A stretch of DNA of 64,000 nucleotides. It comes from Dipodascopsis uninucleata var. uninucleata. Its lineage: Eukaryota > Ascomycota > Lipomycetes > Lipomycetales > Lipomycetaceae. The DNA is taken from positions 1,732,501-1,796,500 of the forward strand of contig JAJLTO010000001.1 in the NCBI GenBank assembly GCA_030568195.1, given 5' to 3'. The notes below the pieces were generated by a model that was given only the letters and a program-made list of their open reading frames with translations, was not told where the DNA came from and did no database searches. This document shows, one piece after another, positions 21,831-33,100 of this stretch; position 1 is the stretch's first letter; every line of letters starts with the position of its first letter. Made by a program: the position numbers and the translations under genes.

Positions 21831-23167
21831 TTTGTTGATCGTAAGAAAGGGAAAAAAATGTTCACGACATGCTCCAGAGGCGAACAATGTAGAAGGAGCG
21901 CCATTCCCTCGAAGTACGGTTAGGGCAATATAAACCAGAACAGAACTTAATTCAGTCGTGTTCGTTATATATCAACTGTTAGTGAAATCCAGCCATTTAT
22001 AGATATCTTGAAATCACTAGATTAATATTGCCATAGAAGAGATCTGATATACATAGGATCTAGAGACTTAGTATTAAGAGAGATGCTCGCGGCAGGAGAT
22101 CCTGGAAGAGGCAAGGTCTAAGGCCAATTCCCGGCGCAGGACTAGTTCAACGTGATCTGCCAATGAAGTAATGCTAACTTTTGGATACTTTCAACTCAAT
22201 AAAAGGCCAGCATAAAGGTAATGTCGATCCCTATTCAGCTATATGCAGACGAAATTACTTCGCAACATATATATATTAATACTTATAGAGAGCATCAAAT
22301 GATACTAGATTTAGATGCAATATCTGCGAGCTTGATTATTCATAACTAAAGTTACTCTCCATCATGGCATCTAACTTGATTACTAGACAGTACCGAAAGG
22401 ATACTCATTGTAGCTACAAGCCATAGTGAACGCCCAGCCATACGCAAAGCAACGCTCTCTTAACTGTTTATTATTTGGATCACTGTTTTATCTCATCTAC
22501 GTTGCTAGTATCGGACCAGACACGCTAATCTACAAGTTATTGACAGCATCCTCATATTCAGTATTCAAATTTGAAAGCCTCCACTAGAAAATCTTATAAA
22601 ACTAGAATAGGTCTGATTTTTCCTTCTATTATACATTCATATTACCATTTCATGATATTATCGATCATGACAATGACGCGTATCTCAAAGTATTAAATGC
22701 GCGGTTCATGATCTACACTTCAAGAAATTCCTGTCACGATAATGCGGGTAATTGGAAAAGATCACGTGATATATCTTCCTAGAAAATAAGAAAATAGACG
22801 CGACATTAGTCTCTATGATAATGAGTCGGATAGTTAGACCTTCTCAGTGTAGACGAAATCTGAAGATCACAATATATAGGACGTGCAACAGACATATCAA
22901 GCCACATCACATAAACGACAGAGACGATAAAAAGAGTTATTTATATTTGATAGCGTCAAGTGAAGAAAAATACGACAGCTAAAAGCTGAATTAGTAATCA
23001 TATCAGTCTTCAGTCTACAAACAGAAACGAGCGAAAGTGACAGCAAACACTGAAAAGAGACTAAGGTCGAAGATATTAATAATGATTTAAGTGAATAGAT
23101 CACCAAAAACTGATTTAATTAATATTCGGTGAAGTGTTGTTGAGAAAGCAGTGCTGAGACTAAAATC
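21831..23167. other. Divergent intergenic region SNRNP27 / ATG14
   Basis: About 1.3 kb with dense stops and no gene I can support. It contains the promoters of SNRNP27 and ATG14; a single TTAGGG lies near 21920 close to SNRNP27. Confidence 0.5.
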
Positions 23168-24835
23168 ATGGTAGTCAGTTCCTCGACTTCGGCAGCCGAA
23201 TACGGCGGCAGAGGCGATAAGAGCAAAGACCTGCAAGATCCAGAAACTGTCATTAGCGTGCCATCAAAGGCGAAAAATCTACGATCGATGTCTACGAAGG
23301 GCCACACCGGTGTAATGAAGGCTCTTTGTGGGATTTGTGGTAGATCACAGGCTAGATTGGTATGTGTAAGGTGCGCAGAATCGATGATGATCTCTCACAG
23401 AATTTCTATGATGATGTCAGCGGAAGAACGCACGCAACTGGAGGATCTGGTTAACAAACGTGATAGCAACGACCCAGATAATGAAAATGCTATCGCAGCT
23501 TATCGGAGCTGGGAAATGAAAAAGAAAAGCTCCGAAGTTCGGATTAGAATCACGGTTTTAAAGGAAGAACTTCAGCGCGCTCAGAGAGAACTGAGCGAGG
23601 CTCGTGACACTTTGGGCAAGTCAAGAGCTTATATAGAGTCTAGGCAAAGAAATCTTAGGAATGCAACGACTACACTACGAAATGCGAATGGATTACAGGC
23701 TGACGCTATTAGACGTAGTCTGAATAAGTCAAAAACAAAGCTTTCTAACTTAGGCACTGTGATACTGCAAGAACGACGAAAGTTAGTTCACGATTTGATA
23801 ACCGTCTCTGAGATATCGTGGGATACGCGGATGGGTTTCTGGAAAATAGCCGGTGAGAAAGCGTTCAGCGCAGGACAAATCGATTGTCAAGGAAAATCAA
23901 GCCTCACCGCGGTCTTGAGACTTAGTGCAATATGTATGCTTGCTGCATCTTATTTTGACGTTGAGCTTCCGTATGAAATCACGACGGAACCTGTACTAGG
24001 CATTCTGAGGCGGCGTCGCAGCTATAACCCAGCAGAGTTCCGTCGTCTAGCTGTAAATCAGAATGTGATCGGTAGTCTTCCATCATATGGAACTTCTAAG
24101 CGTATTAGACGGGAGATTGATGCTTTTCTGGAGGCTATAGCGCTTCTTGTCTGCGATGTAGTGTTCTTATGCGAAGAAGACTATGCTTACGGTCACCAAG
24201 ATGACAGTTTGACTAAAGTTGAAATGAATAAGAATGACTTGGTACTACAAAATGGTGCAGAAGCGTTGGCACAAAGTGCTAACAATATTTTAAAGATTGG
24301 CGCAGAAGAGGAGAGCGTGTTTGGACGGCTGGACATTGGACTGATACTCTGCCAAACGCTTACGCAGTTCTGCTCAGAAGAAGGAAATGGTGGCAATATA
24401 AAGAGTAAAAGCAATCTGGGCTCCCCTAATGGCAAGATGCTTGATCCGAGAGTGGTGTTAGCAGCAGTACGAGCAAAGAATATAGTTGATCAGGACAGGA
24501 GAGCCTGGGCAGAGTGGCAATTTGTAGATGCAGATGATGGAGAAGATGAGAAGAAAGATGATGATGACAACGAATTTGATGCCCTATTAGATGTTGTGGA
24601 TGTTTACGAGAGAGAGGGCAGAACAACGACTTTAGCAGTCGACGAAGACAAAGGGCGAGAGAGTACAAAAGAGGTATTACGTCATGTAGAGGAGCATACG
24701 ACCAAGAAGGAGAAGCAGGACAAAGAGGAGGAAAGAGAGCCATGGACGGATGTGCGCCGTCGGAAAAAGAAACTTGCGACTGCTGACGATGCTTCTGAAG
24801 ATCGAAAGAAGAGCTTTGCCAGGGCCAAGTCGTAA
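23168..24835 (+). CDS. ATG14: Atg14-like autophagy subunit of PI3-kinase complex I
   Basis: A 555-residue protein matching the Atg14/Barkor architecture. An N-terminal zinc-ribbon-like pair CGICGRSQARLVCVRC (Cys 54, 57, 66, 69; C-X2-C-X8-C-X2-C) is followed by a long coiled coil (about 115-205, with LKEELQRAQRELSEARDTL). A C-terminal domain has ISWDTRMGFWKIAGEKAF, then a hydrophobic helix ending AASYFDVELPYEI, as in the Atg14/Vps38 family. In autophagy Atg14 targets Vps34-Vps15-Vps30 to the phagophore assembly site. The last 100 residues are acidic then Lys/Glu-rich and disordered. UVRAG/Vps38 is the alternative, but the N-terminal cysteine pairs favour Atg14. The start is an ATG; no intron was found. 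Confidence 0.8.
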   Translation: MVVSSSTSAAEYGGRGDKSKDLQDPETVISVPSKAKNLRSMSTKGHTGVMKALCGICGRSQARLVCVRCAESMMISHRISMMMSAEERTQLEDLVNKRDSNDPDNENAIAAYRSWEMKKKSSEVRIRITVLKEELQRAQRELSEARDTLGKSRAYIESRQRNLRNATTTLRNANGLQADAIRRSLNKSKTKLSNLGTVILQERRKLVHDLITVSEISWDTRMGFWKIAGEKAFSAGQIDCQGKSSLTAVLRLSAICMLAASYFDVELPYEITTEPVLGILRRRRSYNPAEFRRLAVNQNVIGSLPSYGTSKRIRREIDAFLEAIALLVCDVVFLCEEDYAYGHQDDSLTKVEMNKNDLVLQNGAEALAQSANNILKIGAEEESVFGRLDIGLILCQTLTQFCSEEGNGGNIKSKSNLGSPNGKMLDPRVVLAAVRAKNIVDQDRRAWAEWQFVDADDGEDEKKDDDDNEFDALLDVVDVYEREGRTTTLAVDEDKGRESTKEVLRHVEEHTTKKEKQDKEEEREPWTDVRRRKKKLATADDASEDRKKSFARAKS

Positions 24836-27800
24836 TAAGACCGGATAGCGGTAGCCCTGTTTTCCTTTCTTTGGGACGACTCGTCATTTGCCAGCGCTGT
24901 TCTACAAGAAATGTAAATAATATCTGAAGGCATGCAATACACACCGTTCTCAGTATATTTCAAGCTAGACCTTGTGTTTACACCAATGTTTAGGCTGGAT
25001 CGACGGAAGGACTCGTCGTTAGTGTAGTCGACGAGAGATATGGAAATAGTGTGGCAGGCGACTAGGCTATTCCTCATGGAACAGTGCTGGCTAAGTGTTG
25101 ATCGCCATGAAATAGCAACATTCTTCACAATAAGGTGGAATTCAGCGCCGAGCGAAGCCTGTGATAAGTAGCACTCGTAGAATAAGCAATGGACATAGCC
25201 TGTGCCAATGAGATTTAACCTGGACAGCACCTTGGGCTGCTAAGGGCTGCTCAGCACTAAGTTTGCCCCTTTCGTGATGGTCAGCTGTTATTAGTGAGCT
25301 CGCCCTATATAGATGGCTCTTTGAAGTTAGAGGGTACGTACTCTTCTAACGAGGAGTAGCTAGACCAGGAGCAGCAGCGGAGGGCCGGTTTAAGGTAACG
25401 CGAGCGAGCACGGGCACTTTGTCGTAAACCAGACCTAGGATGATTACCAGGGGGTTTGTTCCTCTAAAGGAAGCTCTACTAGCAGGGACAACAAATGCCT
25501 ACCAGCAGTGGACAAAGGCACGACTCGTGCAGACAGAAATGATGTCATTTGCTGAATATCTGTAGCGATCTACGAGAGCAACTAGAGAGCGATGCAGCGT
25601 TAATTTAGGTTGGTGCTTTGTAACGTGATGACCTCAGTGCAGGATGTGGAGCATGGTAGACATTTATCACAGTTTGTACTTTTGAGTATGAGGCGAGACA
25701 GGCCATTGCGCTGTGCCGGATAGGACGTAATATATGCACTGCGGCGAGAGTCAGCTGATGGACAATTACGCCAGAGGATTGCTTGTTTTTTCGTGTGATA
25801 TCTGGCGTCGCGTAGCCCAGGTGCTGACGAGGCAGAGAGATAAAAGGGTTCTCTGAATTCTTCTTTATCTTTTGTTTTAACTTCATGCAAGGGCGGGCTG
25901 CAACAATAATAAGAATGTGTTTTACAATGACTTGTAGCTGACACGGATTCATTTATGGTAGTAATTGAGAAGAAAGTCGATATATATAGCATAAAGCACA
26001 AAAGTGAATGACAGATAGCGCAAACTTTAGCAGAGCCCATCTGGACTTTTTTTTCTGCTCCTTGCTCCTTGGTAATAAAAAACTGTTTACAAACGGATAC
26101 TCTAAGTAGCACAGCGAATAATAGCGCAATTTCAAGATTGTATAGTCATGGCGCCGAGCTGACACTCCAGACTAGTACCTTAAGCCTCAGCTGTGACTAG
26201 TAAGATGAGATTTACGCTAAGAAACTAGTGACAGAGAAATAGAAATTTAGTGGTGTCTAGTGCGCATTGGCAACCTAAAGGAAATGAATTTTCGAAATTA
26301 CAAACTACATCGTAATTAAACAAACGGGTCTAGGTGCTCACGTAGTGATGAAGCTGCGACGTTGCATTGCCATAGACTACGAATAAAGGAATTTGTTGGA
26401 CGCATCTGCTGACGGCCGCTGCTCGTTTTTTGGCACCCGCAGGATACTACTCGATATATGGACCTCGTCGCTGCACGTAATCTTACGTGCAATTAAGCGT
26501 GCGCTCCGCTAATGCTTCACGATAGACAAAATAGCATCTGGCCGCCGCCGCAGCTGCCGGCATATTATCGTGCATGTGGTAAGAGTAACGGCAGCTGTAA
26601 TTTCGGCTGTAATTACACCTGAAGTTGCAAATGAAATTAAAACAATTAAAACAGTGATATACAATGGCTAATAGAGACTATAGCCACAACTATAATTGCA
26701 ACGACAGCTTCAGTACGACAATAACTACAACGGCCAAGATAATTAAAATTACAGTGAACGTAGTAATTACAGCACACAGAACGGATTGTATCATCCTGGC
26801 TCTATACCGGAACTAGTAGTCACTTTGTACATTACAACTGCTGACAAGAATAAAATCATTTTTACCGGCGCTGGCATCACTAACAGAGCGCGCAATAAAT
26901 TGCATAGCTAGTTAAGCAAAAACGGGCCCAAGTGGACAGCTATATATAAAGTAAATCAATAGAAACATAGTATAATAAGCAGGAGGCAGTAGAAGCAAGT
27001 CATCTTGAGCTAAAGAGCATAACAAGAATAAAGGGCCCAGATATTCCCAGAAAAGGCTAGTAGCACAGTCGACAATGCAGCTAACAGAACATAAAACAGT
27101 CTATGCATAGCACTAGGCCGCGAACGGCTAGCTGTTCGGCAGCTGCTGGTGTTTGTGGGAATTGCATAATTAAACTGTATGCTAGAGACCGCGGCCATCT
27201 AGTAGAACAATTGTCTTCTCAGCCCACCCACCGAAAGGAAGACAAACAACAGTAGGAACTTTCTAAACAAGACTACCACATTCTCAGTATCTGCAACTTG
27301 CGCTCTCACCAGCGGTTACATGTCGATTCGCATTTCATGCCTACGAGCACGCGAGAGAACATTGATGGTCATTCTTAAAGCGAGAACCTTCTCGTCCACT
27401 CACATTGCCTAAGGAGTGGAACTGAGCCACGCCGCCTCGTAGGGTCTTCTCTTTCTTTTTTGAATGTTTCGCCACACCACACCGTGGTTTGCCTCGCCTA
27501 TATAACTGGATTTAATAGTAATAAAGCTTATTTGTGTGGGGTACCAACAAATTACCATACTAATTCTAAATTTAAACTCTGGATGCTAGCTGGTTTGGCT
27601 CTCATAAACGTAACCTAAATTTGTATTAACCTATCTAGGATGGAGTAATTTTAACGCGTCGCGCTCTCTAAACGAGTGTCTTTCCCTTTTTGTATGTTTT
27701 GGCCAATTTTGTTCCCTGCCTTCCTGCCTCTCACTATTCATGATGGTCAAGGCCTGTCGGCGACTGTTCTGCCCCGTGAGGTATACAGTTACCACATGGT

Positions 27801-28394
27801 ACGTTTAAAATTTTCGGACCATAATGTTCTTTCTTAAAGGTAAGCGAATCCTATTTACCATTAATCGCGCTTGCATGTGTATACCGCCTACCTTTAGCTT
27901 TTGCGGAAAATGTAAAAGTCTATTAGACATATTATAAAAGACGAAGACACCCCCTTTGTATCATGTCCATTCCATTTCCTTTTAGGCATATATTTTGGCG
28001 TGAACGACGTTACTCTGTTTCTATTATTAAGTGCTATAGATCTACTTACGTGTATCTATACTGTTTATTACAGAAATAACAAATATTGATATTATTTAGT
28101 GACTTCTACCGAGGGATCTTATAATATCGTCCGCTCCCTTAGCTTTTTACTGTTCTGATTTTTACCTCATACATTCTTGTTGTAAATTCAGGATCTAACT
28201 ACCAGTCATTCTTTTTTAACTACTGGATAATAGTATCGGTTCTCTTTCATTCTTTCACTTGTCGTCTTTACCGATATCTTTGGTGTTTCGTGGCATTGGA
28301 CATTATTATAGAGGAAATCAAAAGTTCCTGTTCATATTACTGGGTGTTAAAGCGTTTATTTTACTTCATTCCTACTATACTTAAGTTATCCACA
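24836..28394. other. Large gene-free region upstream of TOS1
   Basis: About 3.6 kb without a gene I can support. Around 26580-26720 lies AAY-rich, trinucleotide-like sequence that could be the relic of an Asn/Tyr/Gly-rich coding region. The last 500 bp is pyrimidine-rich, as in promoters of highly expressed yeast genes, and has a possible 5' UTR intron (donor GTAAGC at 27840, CTAAC and acceptor ending 28205). An MCB-type ACGCGT (27654-27659) and an SCB-type CACGAAA (28286-28292, reverse strand) are present. No transposon ends or tRNA were seen. Confidence 0.5.
28286..28292 (-). promoter_or_regulatory. Possible SBF (Swi4/6) site, CACGAAA
   Basis: Reads CACGAAA on the minus strand, matching the SCB consensus CRCGAAA, about 103 bp upstream of the TOS1 ATG. 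TOS1 means target of SBF, so the site makes sense, but a 7-mer is expected by chance every few kilobases. Confidence 0.4.
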
Positions 28395-29840
28395 ATGCGT
28401 GTCGCTTCTACTGGGTTGTTGGCCACTGCGTTGCTCTTCTGTCAAAGTGTTGCCGCTGATGGCGCTGTCTTCTACGACAATGTCGGTTTCTCTGGCTCCT
28501 ACCAGGCAGTAACTGGTATGTCGTCCTCGGACTGTACCTGCTCCATGTCTTCTTCCTCCTTTTCTGGAGGTCTCGCGCCACTTGACGAGGAAGTCTCTGT
28601 CCACATCCGTGGTCCTGTCCAGTTGAAGCAGTTTGCTGCTTTCACTTCTTCTGGTGTTTCTCTCAAGAAGCGTGAAGCTGCTCCTGCCCTCAAGAAGAAT
28701 AAGCACAAGCACAAGCACAGACGTGACTTGCACATGCACGAGAAGATCCATAAGGTTACAAAGCGCGCCTATGAATATGTTACTCAAGTTGTTACTCAGT
28801 ATACTACTGTCTTTGTTGAGGATACCGCTGCTGAGACTCCCGCTCCAATTCCTACCACTAGCAGTATTAGCACTTCTGCCGCTAGTCCTAGCCATGCAGC
28901 TCCTATTTCTGTTGTTGGCAATCTTATCGACGATGACCAGTCATCTATCAGTTCGTCGTTTATTGTCACTACGACTGCAGCTTCAGATCCTTCGACACCG
29001 ACTACTTCTAGTGCCTATGATTATTCCAGCTCTAGCAGTGTGACCTCTTCTTCTGCTCAGTCGTCTTCACCTGTCTCAGTTAAGTCGTCTTCATCTGGCT
29101 CAGTTAGTGGCTCCTTTGGACAGGTTGCTTATTACAATGCTGAGTCTGGCTCGGCCTCTGGTATTACTTTCATGAACAATTTAGGTGGTAGTAATGGATC
29201 TGGTGTTTTTTCTTCCTGCTTCGGTAACTCTCTTTCTTTCGCTAATGCTGATGGAAAGACTTCTTGTTCTTCTCCTCAAGTTCTTGGAGATGTTCTTATC
29301 CCGTCTGACTATGAAGTTATTCTCTTCTCTGATAGCCAATGTTCGGGTGATTCATGTGGTTACTACTTGGATGGAATCCCAGCCTACCAGGGATTCAGCG
29401 GTGACTATCGCGTGTTCTTGTTTGAGTTCCAGATGCCAACAGATACCACCTCCGGTGCTCCTTATAATCTTGATATGCCAGCTATCTGGTTTTTGAATGC
29501 AAAGATCCCACGAACTGCACAGTACGGATCCTGTTCATGCTGGGATTCTGGCTGCGGTGAATTCGATGCTTTCGAGGTTCTTGCGACTGGATCTTCTGAA
29601 CTCACTAACCACTTACATACTTGGCAGGGAACCGGCAACCAATATGGTGGTGGCGGTGCTAGCTACTCTTTCACCAGACCTACTGACTCTACTATGAAAG
29701 CTGCTGTCGTCTTTGATGCTATCTCAAATGTCATTGCTATTGTTGAGGTCGATTCTGGCTTTGACTTTGGTTCTATTTCTGCTAGCGATGTTGAGGGATG
29801 GCTTCTTACTTCTGGTACTTCTGTGACTATTTCGTCGTAA
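28395..29840 (+). CDS. TOS1: Tos1-type cell-wall protein / putative glucanase
   Basis: A secreted, covalently wall-associated protein of 481 residues. The true start is ATG 28395, giving signal peptide MRVASTGLLATALLFCQSVAADG; the in-frame TTG 105 nt upstream is not used. The N-terminal Tos1 domain (VFYDNVGFSGSYQAVTGM and a Cys pair) is followed by a His/Lys-rich patch flanked by dibasic sites (LKKREA, HRRDL, VTKRAY) suited to Kex2 cleavage, then a Ser/Thr-rich linker. The C-terminal Tos1 domain has SCSCWDSGCGEFDAFEVLATG, then LTNHLHTWQG and MKAAVVFD. Family members are linked to beta-glucan binding or hydrolysis and are cell-cycle expressed. The pyrimidine-rich leader suggests strong expression. 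Confidence 0.92.
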   Translation: MRVASTGLLATALLFCQSVAADGAVFYDNVGFSGSYQAVTGMSSSDCTCSMSSSSFSGGLAPLDEEVSVHIRGPVQLKQFAAFTSSGVSLKKREAAPALKKNKHKHKHRRDLHMHEKIHKVTKRAYEYVTQVVTQYTTVFVEDTAAETPAPIPTTSSISTSAASPSHAAPISVVGNLIDDDQSSISSSFIVTTTAASDPSTPTTSSAYDYSSSSSVTSSSAQSSSPVSVKSSSSGSVSGSFGQVAYYNAESGSASGITFMNNLGGSNGSGVFSSCFGNSLSFANADGKTSCSSPQVLGDVLIPSDYEVILFSDSQCSGDSCGYYLDGIPAYQGFSGDYRVFLFEFQMPTDTTSGAPYNLDMPAIWFLNAKIPRTAQYGSCSCWDSGCGEFDAFEVLATGSSELTNHLHTWQGTGNQYGGGGASYSFTRPTDSTMKAAVVFDAISNVIAIVEVDSGFDFGSISASDVEGWLLTSGTSVTISS

Positions 29841-29918
29841 GTTAGTAGGCTCTTTGGCGTGGTTTGTTAATTTTTCGGAGTATTGTATAGTAAAGATCTT
29901 TGGTGTTTTGTAGTGTTC

Positions 29919-29934
29919 ATATATATATATATAT
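29919..29934. repeat. (AT)8 microsatellite
   Basis: Eight AT units about 80 bp after the TOS1 stop codon, in its 3' UTR region; possibly part of an AT-rich polyadenylation efficiency element. Confidence 0.8.
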
Positions 29935-30161
29935 GTGTGCGGATTATATTTTATATATTTACAGCTGTATTTGTTTGATTTGATACGATACGAATGACTT
30001 ATTGGAATCTGATGTATACTTTTTGTCTAACTGGCGTGTGATTTTTAAAGAGTGTCTCGTCTATATTATGGTGTCTAGTAACTCTGGGCTTTAACTATAC
30101 AAGGAACAAAAAAATGAAAGTTATTACTTGCTAAAATAATCAATGTTCAGTACAAATTTTT

Positions 30162-30182
30162 CACCACTTGTGGTGTTTTTTT
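30162..30182. terminator. Hairpin plus T-run
   Basis: CACCAC and GTGGTG form a perfect 6-bp stem with a two-base spacer, followed at once by seven or more T. It looks like an intrinsic-type or Pol III-type stop about 320 bp beyond the TOS1 stop codon. A role in a yeast nuclear context is unclear and chance is possible. Confidence 0.25.
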
Positions 30183-33100
30183 CTGTAGTTTGTAATTTGC
30201 TGTAGAAATTTTTTTTAATCATAACATATGTATGCGCTTTAATTTGAGCTTTGCTATAGTCTATAGCTGCGTGGAAATGCATAACGATGAATAGAACAAA
30301 AAAATATTACGGCAAGATTTGTCGCCTGTTCGCCATCACGGCAAATTTTTTCCGGTTGCCTTTCCTGACACCTGCCAGAAATACGAAAGGGTTGAACTCT
30401 GAGAGCTTATTCTTCCTTGAGCATTCGAAAGTGTTCATATGACCCTGCTCCATAATAATTATATGGTGAGAGGGGCCGTATTTTCCGCCACCACTGTGAC
30501 CCTTAGGGTCATAAGCTCTCCTACCCCAGCGAGACGTGCTTCTTTGCACCTCAAGGATGGCGTCTCATTAGTCCTGAAAGTAGATTTAAGGCTAGGGTAA
30601 TTATGACTTTATTCAGCCACATACTATGCGGCTGAATAATTCTGATTACTTCTCAGAGGCAAATTATTCTGAAGGGCTCTGGACACTTCAGCAGTTGAAG
30701 AGAAGTCGCAAAATCAAAAGACGTATCATGTTCTTCTATAGCACAATAAAATTCAAATATATCATCGACGATTTTGCAAACCTTGTGACGTGAAGTCGCA
30801 AGCAATTTAATTATAAGTACTTTTCTTCCTCTCTAGTATAGACTTGTCAATCCTCGGTACACATATTATACAGAAGTGTATTAACAGCCGTAATTTTGAC
30901 GTTAGTACAATTTAAGCAGTATGAGAACAGTAGAATCAAAAAAATTTCTCTACCACCATCCTCCTTGCGAAAGTTCTTCTAGTTCGATTGTATCGAAGCT
31001 GTAATACCTGTAGGGTGATAGTTCAGAATGAAAAATGGAGACACATCACCGTATAATATTCAAGATTCTTTCCAGATTGTTCGTGGTAGCGACGATAACA
31101 TTTTATCTTTCCATGCAGCATCTCTACTGTCTCAACAGTGGTCCATGTATCTTTTTGATAGAATACTTCTCCGCTAGTGCTTTCCCTTCGATAAAGGTTT
31201 GCGCCATTGCTACTTGAGAACTAAGCAATGCCGATATTTATGTATAGCACATTATGAAGCATAACAAATAGTAGTGCCAGTTGCGTCCCATCGTATCGTC
31301 AAATACTGCTATGCCAGCCCTCAAGAGCACATATCCTATTGATGCTTCTATAAGAGGCAAAGAAAAGCCATTTTACCAGAGATCTTGCCTCGTTTTTGAG
31401 AGATAGAGAGCTTCGGTATGTTAGAAGTCACATATGGCAATGAGGTATTCTTCGGTATATCGACAACACAAACTAGTTTCTATCAGCTTTCCTTTACTGG
31501 TTAAATACCGATCATCTATAGAAACAGCAGAACCCTTAGAAATCTATGGTTTTTACAGGTCTAAAACGGGCAGCAGATCAGAAACATCTGGTAATACTTG
31601 TCTAAAACGTCTGCCCGTCTCATAGCAATAGCCAATATATATTACTAATATATTACATAAACCGAATCAATAGAACGCAGCCAGCTGTGTAAAATACATT
31701 GTGAGAGGCAGCTAAAGCAACAACAGCTCTCCATTTTAGCAGCAATGAAAGGATATTCTATTGGGAAAAAATGCTCTTAGACTGTAGTCTGTGACAAGCA
31801 GACGCAAAATTCTTGGCTTGGTTACCAATCGGTATTTTGTATGCGCGCGCCTGTAGGCCGTGGAGAGCATGTGCAGAAAAAGGGCGAACATGTAAATCTA
31901 AACCCATGCCGAAATCCACCAAAAAATTCATTTCTCTGGACGTCCGACCTGGTTAGACGCGACTGGCAGTAGGTGAACCCTTGTATACTAGCTTTCCGAC
32001 AACAGCAAGGAGCCACCATATCCCAGGAAGTAAATTATATTTACCAGCACTACGCTTATTGGTCAGTAAAATAAGTCTGAGAAGAATCTGCAGCCTCCCC
32101 CGCATTTCAGCAATCTGCCCTCATTTTTCGATGGCATTTTACTTACATGAGCATGTGTTCGTGCAAACTTTTAAGTGGGATCGTGTTGTGCTGATGCCTA
32201 ATCTTTGAAATCCTTTGCTCCCGCTCGATTGACTAAAACCCACGCTCTCTGTGCTCTTTCAGTATACCACAATCTTAAAACTAGTACGAGTACGAGCACC
32301 TCGCATCGCTCGCAGCTCAGCAGTGGGTATCAAGAGCGGCCATATTAGCCGGAGTATATAAGGCTGTTGGGCGTCATAATCCCGCATTTGAACATCCATG
32401 TATTAGGGTATAAATTACGCAATGAGCAAGTAGCATTGCAGGGATTAGATATTTGTCAACGAGCAAATCAACTACGTCAGGCAACAGAGTATTATGTACT
32501 GTCGTCCCTGTATTACTACGCTAGATCAGCAGGACTCGTGCGTTGGTATTATGTAACTCTTTTATAAGCACAGGCTGTGGCCACAATACTTTGCCGAATC
32601 CGCGTAGGTCCAACTGGCTCGTGATACTTCTTCCGTTCCGAGTCATTCCCGGCAGTTAATGGTTAAAAGAGGCTGCAACAGTCATCAGACCTGGCTTTAA
32701 TAGAGTAGGCACAAAGTGGAGCTATTTAGAGGGTAACAAAAACAAAAGGAGCGTTGATAAGCCGAAGTCCCTACAGAGAGATCTATATATTAGTAGTAGA
32801 CTATTTTTGAGCGGCAGAAGAAGCACCCGAAAGGATTTGCTTATTCTTAGGTAATCGGCACCAATAATCCTCTCAGGTTTGAAATATATAAAATACGGGC
32901 GAAAGTCTGAGCGAATAAGTTTACATAGTAGTAGAACTGGTAAGTTGTTTTGTGGACTTCTAGTTTAGTATCAATCTGTTCTGCTTCAATAAACTAGCGA
33001 ACAGCATTACAAAGTCAAAAAGCTCATTCAGTCCAACTATAAAATCCCAAAAGAAAATATCGCACTCATATTTCAACTGTTCAAAGTATATCCGGTACTT

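Noticed and set aside
24426-24944. 172-codon minus-strand frame
   Set aside because: Antisense to the acidic and Lys-rich tail of ATG14; no family features, and the sense frame is the conserved one.
25600-26165. Overlapping minus-strand frames up to 170 codons
   Set aside because: Low-complexity, no recognisable domain, no splice continuation, and no ATG-supported promoter context.
30307-30549. 80-codon minus-strand frame
   Set aside because: Begins at a non-ATG codon, matches no family and has no credible splice partners.
32320-32340. GGGTATCAAGAGC, similar to a retroelement primer-binding site
   Set aside because: No flanking terminal repeats or element-derived coding sequence is visible; treated as chance.
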